12,679 nt of DNA from Candidatus Arcticimaribacter sp. (GTDB lineage: Bacteria > Bacteroidota > Bacteroidia > Flavobacteriales > Flavobacteriaceae): positions 1 to 12,679 of the forward strand of contig WTJP01000024.1 in assembly GCA_011526275.1 (NCBI GenBank). Direction: 5' to 3'. The position numbers were made by a program, and so were the translations under genes. Under the pieces are notes generated by a model. It was not told the DNA's origin and ran no database searches. It was given only the letters and a program-made list of their open reading frames with translations. Shown one piece after another: positions 1 through 6,637 of the stretch; position 1 is the stretch's first letter; each line of letters begins with the position of its first letter.

Positions 1-941
1 CCTTCTACATTATCGGTAACAAAAACTTGATTTTGGTAGAGTTGAATTTTGTCTTTCTGCAAATTCAAGTCGTTATTCAATTTCGGGAAATACAGAATTC
101 CTGTGAGATTGAATGGGTAATCCACGTTGAGGTGGATGTTGAATAAAGGCTCCTCAAACTGCATAGGATACAGTTCACGGTAAAAGCTGCTGTAATCTTC
201 ATCTTTCAGCTCGGTGGGTTGTTTGGTCCAGGCCGGTGAAGGATTATTGATGATGTTGTCCACGGTCACTTTCTCTGGTGTAGCGCCTTCTTCGGCATCT
301 TCTGGAAGCGGTAATGTCTCCTCTTTGGTGCCAAACTTGATGGGGATGGGCATGAACTTGTTGTACTTGTTCAATAGCTCCTTGATGCGGTTTTCCTCCA
401 AAAACTCCTTAGAGTCTTCGTCGATATGCAAAATGATCTCTGTTCCGCGGTCTGTTTTATCGTGTGCCTCTAGGGTATATTCTGGCGAACCGTCGCAGCT
501 CCAGTGAGCAGCTGCTTCGTCTTTAAACGATTTGGTGATGATTTCTACCTTCTCTGCCACCATAAAAGCAGAATAAAAACCAAGACCAAAATGTCCAATA
601 ATACCGCTGTCGGCTGCGCTGTCTTTGTATTGCTCTAGGAATTCCTCGGCACCTGAAAACGCCACTTGGTTGATGTATTTTTCAACCTCCTCAGCCGTCA
701 TCCCAATTCCTTGGTCGATTATATGTAGGGTTTTTTCTTCGGCATTTACCTTGATTTCGATCATCGGATCTCCAATGTCTCCCTGCGCTTCCCCAAGATT
801 GCTGAGGTGCTTTAGTTTTAGCGTAGCGTCGGTTGCATTGGAAATTAATTCGCGAAGAAAAATTTCATGATCACTATACAAGAACTTTTTAATGAGTGGA
901 AAAATGTTTTCGACTGAAACATTGATTTTACCTGATGACAT
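1..941 (-). CDS. htpG: Molecular chaperone HtpG (Hsp90 family), 5' part only
   Basis: ATP-dependent cytosolic chaperone of the Hsp90 family. The first 313 residues are visible; the rest, about half of a usual 600-630 residue HtpG, lies beyond the left edge. The start is the ATG read from 941 to 939, giving MSSGKINVSVENIF. The GHKL/Bergerat ATP site is complete: the helix with catalytic E31 and N35 (RELISNATDAT, 30-40), the DxGIGM loop (DQGIGM, 76-81), the ATP-lid region NQVAFSGAEEF (91-101) and the glycine-rich GHFGLGFYSAF (116-126). The middle domain begins before the cut. The frame has no stop or frameshift up to the edge. It is transcribed divergently from the TetR-like gene, and two TGTCA-type repeats in front of it may be a stress-response control site (inference). 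Identification is very secure. Confidence 0.97.
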   Translation of the reverse strand, partial: MSSGKINVSVENIFPLIKKFLYSDHEIFLRELISNATDATLKLKHLSNLGEAQGDIGDPMIEIKVNAEEKTLHIIDQGIGMTAEEVEKYINQVAFSGAEEFLEQYKDSAADSGIIGHFGLGFYSAFMVAEKVEIITKSFKDEAAAHWSCDGSPEYTLEAHDKTDRGTEIILHIDEDSKEFLEENRIKELLNKYNKFMPIPIKFGTKEETLPLPEDAEEGATPEKVTVDNIINNPSPAWTKQPTELKDEDYSSFYRELYPMQFEEPLFNIHLNVDYPFNLTGILYFPKLNNDLNLQKDKIQLYQNQVFVTDNVE

Positions 942-968
942 AATAAATTAAATTTTTGTTTAAACCCT

Positions 969-1010
969 TGGCAAAAATGACTCCAAACCCGTTGCGCTGA
1001 CAAATTGACA
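969..1010 (-). promoter_or_regulatory. Two related TGTCA-type repeat elements upstream of htpG
   Basis: Reading the minus strand toward htpG, TGTCA-ATT-TGTCA lies at 1010-998 and a looser copy, AGTCA-TTTT-TGCCA, at 982-969. Their centres are about 28 bp apart, and the nearer copy ends 27 bp before the htpG start. The pairing of direct half-sites ahead of a heat-shock gene suggests an activator or sigma-factor site. No CIRCE element (TTAGCACTC/GAGTGCTAA) is present. I see no convincing TAnnTTTG box for htpG. The repeats are seen directly; the function is inferred. Confidence 0.4.
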
Positions 1011-1034
1011 TCGTTTTATTTTTTCACCATAATG

Positions 1035-1053
1035 TTTAATAGATTTCATTAAA
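1035..1053. promoter_or_regulatory. Perfect 6-bp inverted repeat, possible operator of the TetR-like gene
   Basis: TTTAAT and ATTAAA form a perfect inverted repeat with a 7-base spacer. It covers the place where the -33 box of the downstream promoter (-7 element at 1068-1075) would fall. That is a typical position for a repressor site, so autoregulation by the TetR-like protein is possible. The arms are pure A+T in an A+T-rich gap, so a chance match is quite likely. Confidence 0.25.
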
Positions 1054-1067
1054 AAATAAACGTTTGC

Positions 1068-1075
1068 TATCTTTG
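1068..1075 (+). promoter_or_regulatory. Bacteroidota -7 promoter element for the TetR-like/UbiB pair
   Basis: TATCTTTG matches the Bacteroidota -7 consensus TAnnTTTG exactly and ends 22 bases before the ATG at 1098, implying a short leader. No TTG sits 17-23 bases upstream, so the -33 half is weak or replaced by an activator or repressor site. Confidence 0.55.
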
Positions 1076-1097
1076 CAGCGAATCAAAGAAGAAGATA

Positions 1098-1751
1098 ATG
1101 GCGGCAAAAAAAGAAGAAGCAAACAAAGATATTTTATCATGCTATATGCAGCACGCATTAGAGCACGAAAGCTTTCCCTCCTCAGTCTATAAATTCTGTA
1201 AAGAGAACGAAATAGACGAGACGGAATTCTATCAGAATTATGCATCTATGGATACGGTGAAGCATGCCATTTGGACGGCATTTTATGACAACACCCACCA
1301 GTTGTTATCCAAAAACAAAGATTTTAGTCAGTTGAGTAGAAAAGATCGTCTCTTGACTTTTTACTACACCTTTTTTGAGGTTTTATTGCTCAACAGAAGC
1401 TATGTATTGTTGGCTTTAAATGAAGGGCATCAGCCTTTAAAGCAACTTGGACAACTTAAAGGGCTAAGACATTCAGTGAAGGCTTTTGCCGAGGAATTGA
1501 TCGAAGAAGGGAACGAAAACAAATCGGACTTTGCCAAAAACCCTACCGCTCTTTTTTCTGAAGCGACTTGGGGACAATTGTTGTTGTTGATCAAGTTCTG
1601 GTTGAACGACAGTTCGAAAGGCTTCGAAAAAACCGATGCGCTCATTGAGAAATCAGTCACCGTAGCTTTTGAGGTATTCGACAACACGCGTTTGGATACC
1701 ATTTTGGATTTAGGGAAATTTTTGTGGAAAGAAACAACGGCTAAAGCATAA
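1098..1751 (+). CDS. TetR-fold protein encoded directly before a UbiB-family kinase
   Basis: A 217-residue, mainly alpha-helical protein with the layout of the TetR/AcrR family. Residues 11-65 resemble a TetR DNA-binding head: a first helix, then a helix-turn-helix-like segment (SVYKFCKENEIDETEFYQNYAS, about 29-50) and the helix that follows it. The rest is a hydrophobic helical ligand-binding or dimerisation domain of the kind seen in Bacteroidota TetR-like proteins. The recognition helix is not the usual GTFYRHF type (here ETEFYQNY), so DNA binding is plausible but unproven. The start is the ATG at 1098, 22 bases after a TAnnTTTG box. Its TAA stop (1749-1751) is followed at once by the TTG start of the UbiB-like gene in the same frame, so the two are almost certainly cotranscribed and translationally coupled. 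It may be a repressor of its own operon or a lipid-binding partner like COQ9, whose fold is also TetR. The fold is fairly sure, the role open. Confidence 0.8.
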   Translation: MAAKKEEANKDILSCYMQHALEHESFPSSVYKFCKENEIDETEFYQNYASMDTVKHAIWTAFYDNTHQLLSKNKDFSQLSRKDRLLTFYYTFFEVLLLNRSYVLLALNEGHQPLKQLGQLKGLRHSVKAFAEELIEEGNENKSDFAKNPTALFSEATWGQLLLLIKFWLNDSSKGFEKTDALIEKSVTVAFEVFDNTRLDTILDLGKFLWKETTAKA

Positions 1752-3059
1752 TTGAAAACACTCGATCATATCCCTACCGGGAAAATTGAACGTGCCAGCA
1801 AATTAGTGACGACTGGGGTTAAACTCGGTGGGAACTATATTAAATACATAGGCGATAAAATTGTTGATCCCGACAATGCGCGTGAAAAGCTGGACGAAGA
1901 AAATGCGAAAGATATTTATGACGGCTTAAAGAGCCTAAAGGGAAGCGCTTTAAAAGTCGCCCAAATGTTGAGCATGGAGAAAAATCTCTTGCCCTCGGCT
2001 TATGTAGAGCGTTTCAGTTTAGCGCAATTCTCGGTCCCACCACTCTCGGGACCTTTGGTGCGAAAGACCTTTAAGAAATACTTTGGGGAGTACCCCGAGG
2101 ACCTTTTCGATACGTTTGCCACTCAGTCGGTCAATGCGGCCAGTATTGGACAAGTGCATTTGGCCACAAAGAATGGGAAAAAGCTTGCTGTGAAAATTCA
2201 ATATCCAGGAGTGGCAAACAGTATTGGTTCCGACCTAGCGCTTGTGAAACCCGTCGCCACACGCATGTTTAATCTAAAAGGACAGGACACCGAAAAATTC
2301 TTTAAGGAAATTGAAGGAAAATTGTTGGAAGAGACCAACTATGAGTTGGAATTGAAACAAAGCCTTGAGGTGAAGACCGCCTGCGCTAGTATTCCCAATC
2401 TGCTCTTTCCAAATTACTATCCTGAATTGTCTTGCGAAAAGATCCTCACCATGGATTGGATGGACGGGATTCACCTTTCAGAATACGCCAAAGACAACAA
2501 CGATCAAGACAAAAACAACCGTTTAGGGCAAACCCTTTGGGATTTCTACATGTACCAAATGCATATATTGAAGAGTGTGCATGCCGATCCACACCCGGGT
2601 AATTTCCTCATCACCGATGCTGGGGAATTGGTTGCTATCGATTTTGGTTGTATCAAGAAAATTCCGCTGGAATTTTACACGCCCTATTTTGAGTTGGCCA
2701 ACAAAGAAGCGATTAATGATTTGGATTTCTTTACGGAGAAAATCACGGAATTGGAAATTCTACGTCCCGATGATTCTCCCAAGGCGAAAGAATATATCGT
2801 TGCGCTATTTCACGAGATGTTGAGTATTTTTACCCAACCTTTTCACCACGAGAATTTTGATTTTTCAGACGAAGAATTTTGGGGAAAAATTGCTCGAATG
2901 AGCGATCGCTTAGCCAATGATGAATACCTGAGAAAACTCAACGGAAATCGCGGGTCGAAGCATTTCCTTTACATCAACAGAACCTTCTTTGGGGTGTACA
3001 ATTTAATGCACGATTTAAAGGCTAAGATTGTGGTTGACAACTACAAACAATACATTTAA
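1752..3059 (+). CDS. AarF/ABC1/UbiB (ADCK) family atypical kinase-like ATPase
   Basis: 435-residue protein of the UbiB/COQ8/ADCK family of atypical kinases, which in other organisms support isoprenoid-quinone synthesis and lipid homeostasis. Diagnostic motifs appear in order: a KxGQ-type motif as KVAQ (68-71), the alanine-rich loop NAASIGQVH (128-136) in place of a normal P-loop, the lysine of AVK (K148), the acidic EETNYELE helix (193-200), the catalytic loop HADPHPGN (277-284) and DFG (297-299). The usual KxGQ glycine is alanine here. The start is the rare codon TTG at 1752, touching the previous stop. The next in-frame ATG is M72, which would remove the KxGQ motif, and MKTLDHIPTGKIERASKL looks like a true family N-terminus. 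No Shine-Dalgarno is visible, so initiation probably depends on ribosomes finishing the TetR-like gene. No quinone biosynthesis gene is nearby, so the substrate and pathway are unknown. Confidence 0.93.
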   Translation: MKTLDHIPTGKIERASKLVTTGVKLGGNYIKYIGDKIVDPDNAREKLDEENAKDIYDGLKSLKGSALKVAQMLSMEKNLLPSAYVERFSLAQFSVPPLSGPLVRKTFKKYFGEYPEDLFDTFATQSVNAASIGQVHLATKNGKKLAVKIQYPGVANSIGSDLALVKPVATRMFNLKGQDTEKFFKEIEGKLLEETNYELELKQSLEVKTACASIPNLLFPNYYPELSCEKILTMDWMDGIHLSEYAKDNNDQDKNNRLGQTLWDFYMYQMHILKSVHADPHPGNFLITDAGELVAIDFGCIKKIPLEFYTPYFELANKEAINDLDFFTEKITELEILRPDDSPKAKEYIVALFHEMLSIFTQPFHHENFDFSDEEFWGKIARMSDRLANDEYLRKLNGNRGSKHFLYINRTFFGVYNLMHDLKAKIVVDNYKQYI

Positions 3060-3070
3060 ATTACTTTCCC

Positions 3071-3078
3071 TATTTTTG
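3071..3078 (+). promoter_or_regulatory. Bacteroidota -7 promoter element for the fabH-like gene
   Basis: TATTTTTG matches TAnnTTTG and sits 32 bases before the ATG at 3111, in the 51-bp gap after the UbiB-like gene. No TTG lies at the usual distance upstream, so this rests on one half-site. Confidence 0.45.
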
Positions 3079-3110
3079 GGGACAACGAACTATTACTAAT
3101 ACCGATTTTG

Positions 3111-4118
3111 ATGTACAACTCTCGAATTATTGGAATGGGGAAATACCTTCCAGACAATGTAGTGACCAACGATGATTTAGCGAAATTAATGGATACGTCC
3201 GACGAATGGATCACCGAGAGAACGGGTATCAAAGAACGTCGTCACATTGTAAAAGGAAGTGATGACACTCCAGCTACCATGGGGCACAAGGCTGCTTTAA
3301 TTGCATTAGAGCGTGCCGGACTTCAACCCAAAGACATCGACCTAATTTTGTTCGCTACCTTGAGTCCAGATTATTATTTCCCTGGTTCAGGTGTTTTGGT
3401 ACAGAAATTATTGGGAATTCCAGCTTGTCCTGCCATGGATATTCGCATGCAGTGCTCTGGCTTTATCTACGGTATTTCAACCGCCGATCAATTCATCAAA
3501 ACAGGTATGTATAAAAATGTGTTGGTTATTGGTTCAGAAAACCACTCTGGAGGATTAGACTTTACCACGCGTGGTCGTGGGGTCTCGGTAATCTTTGGGG
3601 ACGGTGCTGGAGCTGCAGTACTAACACGAGAAGAAGACAATACACGTGGTATACTTTCCACCCACCTTTATTCAGAAGGGGAACATGCAGAGGAACTTTC
3701 CCTCATTGGTCCAAGTACACAACGTTGGGTACCAGAAATCATAGCGGCTAACGACCCTGATGATATCAGTTATTACCCTTATATGAATGGACAAACGGTG
3801 TTCAAACACGCTGTGGTTCGTTTCTCTGAAGTGATCAATGAAGGTTTGCAAAAGAATAACTGGGAAGCGGCAGATATCGATCTATTTGTACCCCATCAAG
3901 CGAATTTGAGAATCGCGCAATTCATACAGAAAAAATTCCGTTTAGGGGATGACCAAGTGTATAACAACATCATGCGCTACGGAAACACCACCGCCGCCTC
4001 TATTCCAATTGCTTTGACTGAAGCATGGGAAGAAGGAAAGGTAAAAGAAGGCGATAAAGTTGTCTTGGCGGCCTTTGGTAGTGGCTTCACTTGGGGAAGT
4101 GCATTAATGGTGTGGTAA
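3111..4118 (+). CDS. fabH: 3-oxoacyl-ACP synthase III (KAS III, FabH-type)
   Basis: 335-residue thiolase-fold enzyme. KAS III condenses a short acyl-CoA with malonyl-ACP to begin fatty-acid synthesis in the cytoplasm. The catalytic triad is present: C115 in MQCSGFIYG, H262 in VPHQANLRI and N292 in YGNTTAASIP. The conserved N-terminal DEWITERTGIKER (31-43), IFGDGAGAAVL (161-171) and the C-terminal AFGSGFTWG (321-329) are also there. ATG 3111 is chosen over the TTG immediately before it. The nucleophile motif is QCSGF, unlike the ACAGF of classical FabH, and the usual plsX and rpmF neighbours are absent. It could therefore be a paralogue with a different primer preference rather than the main housekeeping FabH. 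A TAnnTTTG box precedes it, and the CoA-binding gene begins directly at its stop codon. Confidence 0.9.
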   Translation: MYNSRIIGMGKYLPDNVVTNDDLAKLMDTSDEWITERTGIKERRHIVKGSDDTPATMGHKAALIALERAGLQPKDIDLILFATLSPDYYFPGSGVLVQKLLGIPACPAMDIRMQCSGFIYGISTADQFIKTGMYKNVLVIGSENHSGGLDFTTRGRGVSVIFGDGAGAAVLTREEDNTRGILSTHLYSEGEHAEELSLIGPSTQRWVPEIIAANDPDDISYYPYMNGQTVFKHAVVRFSEVINEGLQKNNWEAADIDLFVPHQANLRIAQFIQKKFRLGDDQVYNNIMRYGNTTAASIPIALTEAWEEGKVKEGDKVVLAAFGSGFTWGSALMVW

Positions 4119-4475
4119 ATGAAAACCCTTGTACTTGGTGCATCCGCCAATCCCGAACGCTATGCTTATAAAGCCATCGGCAAACTCAAGCAAGCCGGTC
4201 ATGGGGTAATCCCCTTGGGAGTAAAAGCAGGGACAGTTTTAGGCGAAACTATCGAAACAACTCCGCAGCTTTGGGAAGACGTGGATACGGTCACACTCTA
4301 TGTAGGCCCAGCGCGACAAGCCCCTTATCTCGATTATATCAAGAAACTTTCTCCGCGTCGCGTTATATTTAACCCCGGTACCGAAAATCCTGAAATTGAG
4401 CAAGCCTTAGCAGCTAGCGGTATTCAAACCGAACGCGCTTGCACGCTGGTGTTACTTTCGACGAATCAATACTAA
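4119..4475 (+). CDS. CoA-binding (Rossmann-fold) domain protein
   Basis: 118-residue single-domain protein of the CoA_binding_2/YccU type, resembling the nucleotide-binding domain of succinyl-CoA synthetase alpha subunits. The N-terminal beta-strand and loop LVLGASANPERYAYKA (4-19) matches the family's GAS.....Y...V.......G pattern. It is followed by GHGVIPLGVK and, near the end, RVIFNPGTENPEI. There is no catalytic domain, and its cellular role is not established. The ATG directly follows the TAA of the fabH-like gene (4116-4118), so it is cotranscribed and probably coupled. A link to acyl-CoA metabolism is reasonable from both its domain and its neighbour. Its last 24 bases overlap the 3' end of the symporter gene on the other strand. 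Confidence 0.85.
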   Translation: MKTLVLGASANPERYAYKAIGKLKQAGHGVIPLGVKAGTVLGETIETTPQLWEDVDTVTLYVGPARQAPYLDYIKKLSPRRVIFNPGTENPEIEQALAASGIQTERACTLVLLSTNQY

Positions 4476-5912
4476 ACCCAAGAAGGTAAATAAACCGTTC
4501 AAGGGGAGTAATTCATAACCAATTTGGTAACCTCCCAAGGCGCTTGCTTCAATGTTCCCAAGAATACTGGTTAAAATAACCGATAGGAGAACCACAGCCC
4601 AAACCCATTTATCTTTGATGTTGTAGGAAGTAAAAATACCAAAGGCGAATAGGCCGAGTAATGGCCCATAGGTGTAACCTGCTACGGTGAGTAAACCGTC
4701 GATTACATTCCGATCTAAAACGTGTTTAAAGAGAATTACCACCAAGACCAAAAGGACACTCATTCCTATGTGTGTCTTTTTTCGTAGCCTTTTTTGTTCT
4801 GCTTCTGCTCGTTTTTCCAAGGATAGAAAGTCCACACAAAACGAAGTGGTGAGCGAAGTCAAGGCACTGTCTGCACTGCTGTAAGCCGCAGCGATTAAGC
4901 CTAAAATAAACGTAATGGCGACGCCTAAACCTAAGCTGCTATTGAGAGCGATTTCCGGGAAGAGTAAATCTGTTTTTGGGGCTCCATCCATTAAGGGAAT
5001 TGCGATTCCCTCGCGTTTGGCATAAATAAAGAGAAGTGCCCCCAACAACATAAAAAGTCCTGTCACGATAACCAGTACTACACTAAACACCAACATGTTT
5101 TTCTGGGCATCTTTTAAATTGCGGCAGCTCAAGTTTTTTTGCATCATGTCTTGATCGAGTCCTGTCATGCAAATGGTAATGAATGCTCCACCGATAAAAG
5201 ACTTCAACACATGGCTGCGATCGAGGAAGGAATCGGTGACCCAAATGGAGTTGTAGGCCTCGAATTCCGTAGAATTGAGAAATTCAAAGAACGACCAATC
5301 CAAGGCTTGGTTGATGTAGGTAATGGATAAAAATACCGCCAATAACATCATGGCTGTTTGCAGGGTGTCGGTCCATACAATGGTTTTTATTCCGCCTTTA
5401 TAGGTGTAGATCCAAATGAGTAAAATGGAAAGCATCACGGTTAACTCGAAGGGAACAGACCAAGCGTCAAAGATGAATTGCTGCATCACGATGGCCACCA
5501 AAAACAAACGGAAAGCTGCCCCCAAGACGCGGGAGACAAAAAAGAAAAATGCTCCTGCTTTGTGGCTGTTGGGTCCCAAGCGGGTGGCGAGATATTCATA
5601 AATGGAAATCAGCTTGTGTTTGTAATAAACGGGTAGCAAGACATAGGCCACTACAAAATAACCAAACATATAGCCCAAAACCACTTGAAAATAATGGAAC
5701 TGGGTGTTCTCAATCCAACCGGGAACCGAGATAAAGGTCACCCCAGAAAGCGAGGCACCCACCATGCCAAAAGCTACCAAATACCAAGGTGCGTTGCGGT
5801 TTGCAGTAAAAAAAACAGTGTTATTATCTTCTTTTCCAGTGAAGTAGGAGATGCCGACTAAAACGATAAAATAGCCAACAATAAGGGCGAGAATAAAAGC
5901 AGGTGTAATCAT
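4452..5912 (-). CDS. Sodium:solute symporter (SSS family)
   Basis: 486-residue inner-membrane protein that should carry a solute inward with Na+. About 13 hydrophobic membrane segments are spread from residue 4 to 482, with the N-terminus outside in the usual SSS topology. Family signatures are GASLSGVTFISVPGW (52-66), YKGGIKTIVWTDTLQ (171-185), GLDQDMMQKNLSCR (251-264) and AAAYSSADSALTS (341-353); the last holds the serines and aspartate of the Na2 site. The substrate cannot be told: sugars, sialic acid, amino acids and carboxylates are all carried by relatives. The start is the ATG read from 5912. It is the only minus-strand gene between htpG and the right-hand cluster. Its stop lies inside the CoA-binding gene, a 24-bp tail-to-tail overlap, and its promoter must share the 54-bp gap with recR. 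Use of Na+ suits a marine or saline habitat but does not prove it. Confidence 0.93.
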   Translation of the reverse strand: MITPAFILALIVGYFIVLVGISYFTGKEDNNTVFFTANRNAPWYLVAFGMVGASLSGVTFISVPGWIENTQFHYFQVVLGYMFGYFVVAYVLLPVYYKHKLISIYEYLATRLGPNSHKAGAFFFFVSRVLGAAFRLFLVAIVMQQFIFDAWSVPFELTVMLSILLIWIYTYKGGIKTIVWTDTLQTAMMLLAVFLSITYINQALDWSFFEFLNSTEFEAYNSIWVTDSFLDRSHVLKSFIGGAFITICMTGLDQDMMQKNLSCRNLKDAQKNMLVFSVVLVIVTGLFMLLGALLFIYAKREGIAIPLMDGAPKTDLLFPEIALNSSLGLGVAITFILGLIAAAYSSADSALTSLTTSFCVDFLSLEKRAEAEQKRLRKKTHIGMSVLLVLVVILFKHVLDRNVIDGLLTVAGYTYGPLLGLFAFGIFTSYNIKDKWVWAVVLLSVILTSILGNIEASALGGYQIGYELLPLNGLFTFLGLVLIRRK

Positions 5913-5966
5913 AATTGGCTAAAGGTATAAAAGAAATATCAATCGATTATTTCGTAAATTTACCCT
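5913..5966. promoter_or_regulatory. Short divergent promoter region between the symporter and recR
   Basis: Only 54 bp separate two divergent starts. On the minus strand, TACCTTTA (5927-5920) is one base off TAnnTTTG and lies 7 bases before the symporter ATG. On the plus strand, TAAATTTA (5955-5962), also one base off, ends 4 bases before the recR ATG. Both would give mRNAs with almost no leader. Neither has a TTG at the right distance. Confidence 0.35.
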
Positions 5967-6584
5967 ATGGATTTCTCCTCAAAATTGTTGGAACAAGCCG
6001 TCAACGAAATGGCGCAACTACCCGGTATTGGAAAGCGCACGGCTTTGCGCATGGTACTTCATTTGCTCAAGCAACCCGAGGCGCAAACCTTGGCCATGAC
6101 CAAAGCGCTTGACGCCTTTAGAACACAGGTCATTTATTGCCAAGAATGCCACAACCTTTCCGATGTACCGGTTTGTGAAATTTGCTCCAGTCCAAAACGT
6201 TCCAACGAACAGCTTTGTGTGGTGGAAGACATCCGCGACGTTATGGCCATTGAGAACACCGGTCAATATCAAGGGAAATACCATGTTTTGAACGGGATAA
6301 TTTCGCCCATCGATGGAGTAGGTCCCCAAGATTTGACCATCGACGCTTTGGTCGACAAAGTAAAACAGGGAGAGGTTAAAGAAGTGATTTTTGCTTTAAG
6401 TGCTACCATGGAAGGCGACACCACGATCTTTTACATCAACAAACTATTACAGCCTTTACAGGTGAGTGTTTCTACCATTGCGCGCGGTATTCCCGTGGGA
6501 GATGAATTGGAATACACCGATGAAGTGACCCTAGGGCGCAGTATTTTACAGCGTATTCCCTACGAAGACTCCTTGTCGCAATAG
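5967..6584 (+). CDS. recR: Recombination mediator protein RecR
   Basis: 205 residues, the normal RecR length. RecR works with RecO (and RecF) to load RecA onto gapped single-stranded DNA. The domain order is intact: an N-terminal helix-hairpin-helix (LPGIGKRTALRM, 18-29), a C4 zinc finger (C58, C61, C70, C73), a Toprim domain from about residue 83 (LCVVED, 83-88), the conserved YHVLNGIISPIDGVGP (105-120), and the C-terminal TIARGIPVGDELEYTDEVTL (170-189) with its Walker B-like role. The ATG at 5967 gives MDFSSKLLEQAV, a typical start. It appears monocistronic: the next gene has its own promoter, and the upstream neighbour is divergent. A TAAATTTA box just before the ATG hints at a very short or absent leader. 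Confidence 0.97.
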   Translation: MDFSSKLLEQAVNEMAQLPGIGKRTALRMVLHLLKQPEAQTLAMTKALDAFRTQVIYCQECHNLSDVPVCEICSSPKRSNEQLCVVEDIRDVMAIENTGQYQGKYHVLNGIISPIDGVGPQDLTIDALVDKVKQGEVKEVIFALSATMEGDTTIFYINKLLQPLQVSVSTIARGIPVGDELEYTDEVTLGRSILQRIPYEDSLSQ

Positions 6585-6612
6585 GCGGTCTCTTATAAAT
6601 TTGGTACATTTG
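6573..6612 (+). promoter_or_regulatory. Promoter of the E2-exonuclease-FAH-cinA operon
   Basis: TTG (6573-6575), 20 bases, then TAAATTTG (6596-6603) gives a full Bacteroidota promoter with the -33 half inside the end of recR. A second exact -7 box, TACATTTG (6605-6612), follows at once but has no TTG at the proper distance; it may give a second start point. The operon's first ATG is at 6638. Confidence 0.6.
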
Positions 6613-6637
6613 TCTCGCCTTAAAAAAGGGATTGCTC

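Noticed and set aside
214..870. Open frames on the plus strand (214-507 and 625-870)
   Set aside because: They lie opposite htpG, whose minus-strand frame carries all Hsp90 motifs; the plus-strand products are low-complexity and serine-rich with no recognisable domain.
4510..4545. ACCAATTTGGT palindrome near the end of the symporter gene as a possible terminator or operator
   Set aside because: It lies inside coding sequence, has no T-run on either side, and is short enough to occur by chance.
6632..6637. TTG start two codons before the E2 ATG
   Set aside because: The ATG at 6638 gives the standard lipoyl-domain N-terminus, so a rarer start is not needed. The same reasoning rejects the TTG at 3108 for the fabH-like gene.
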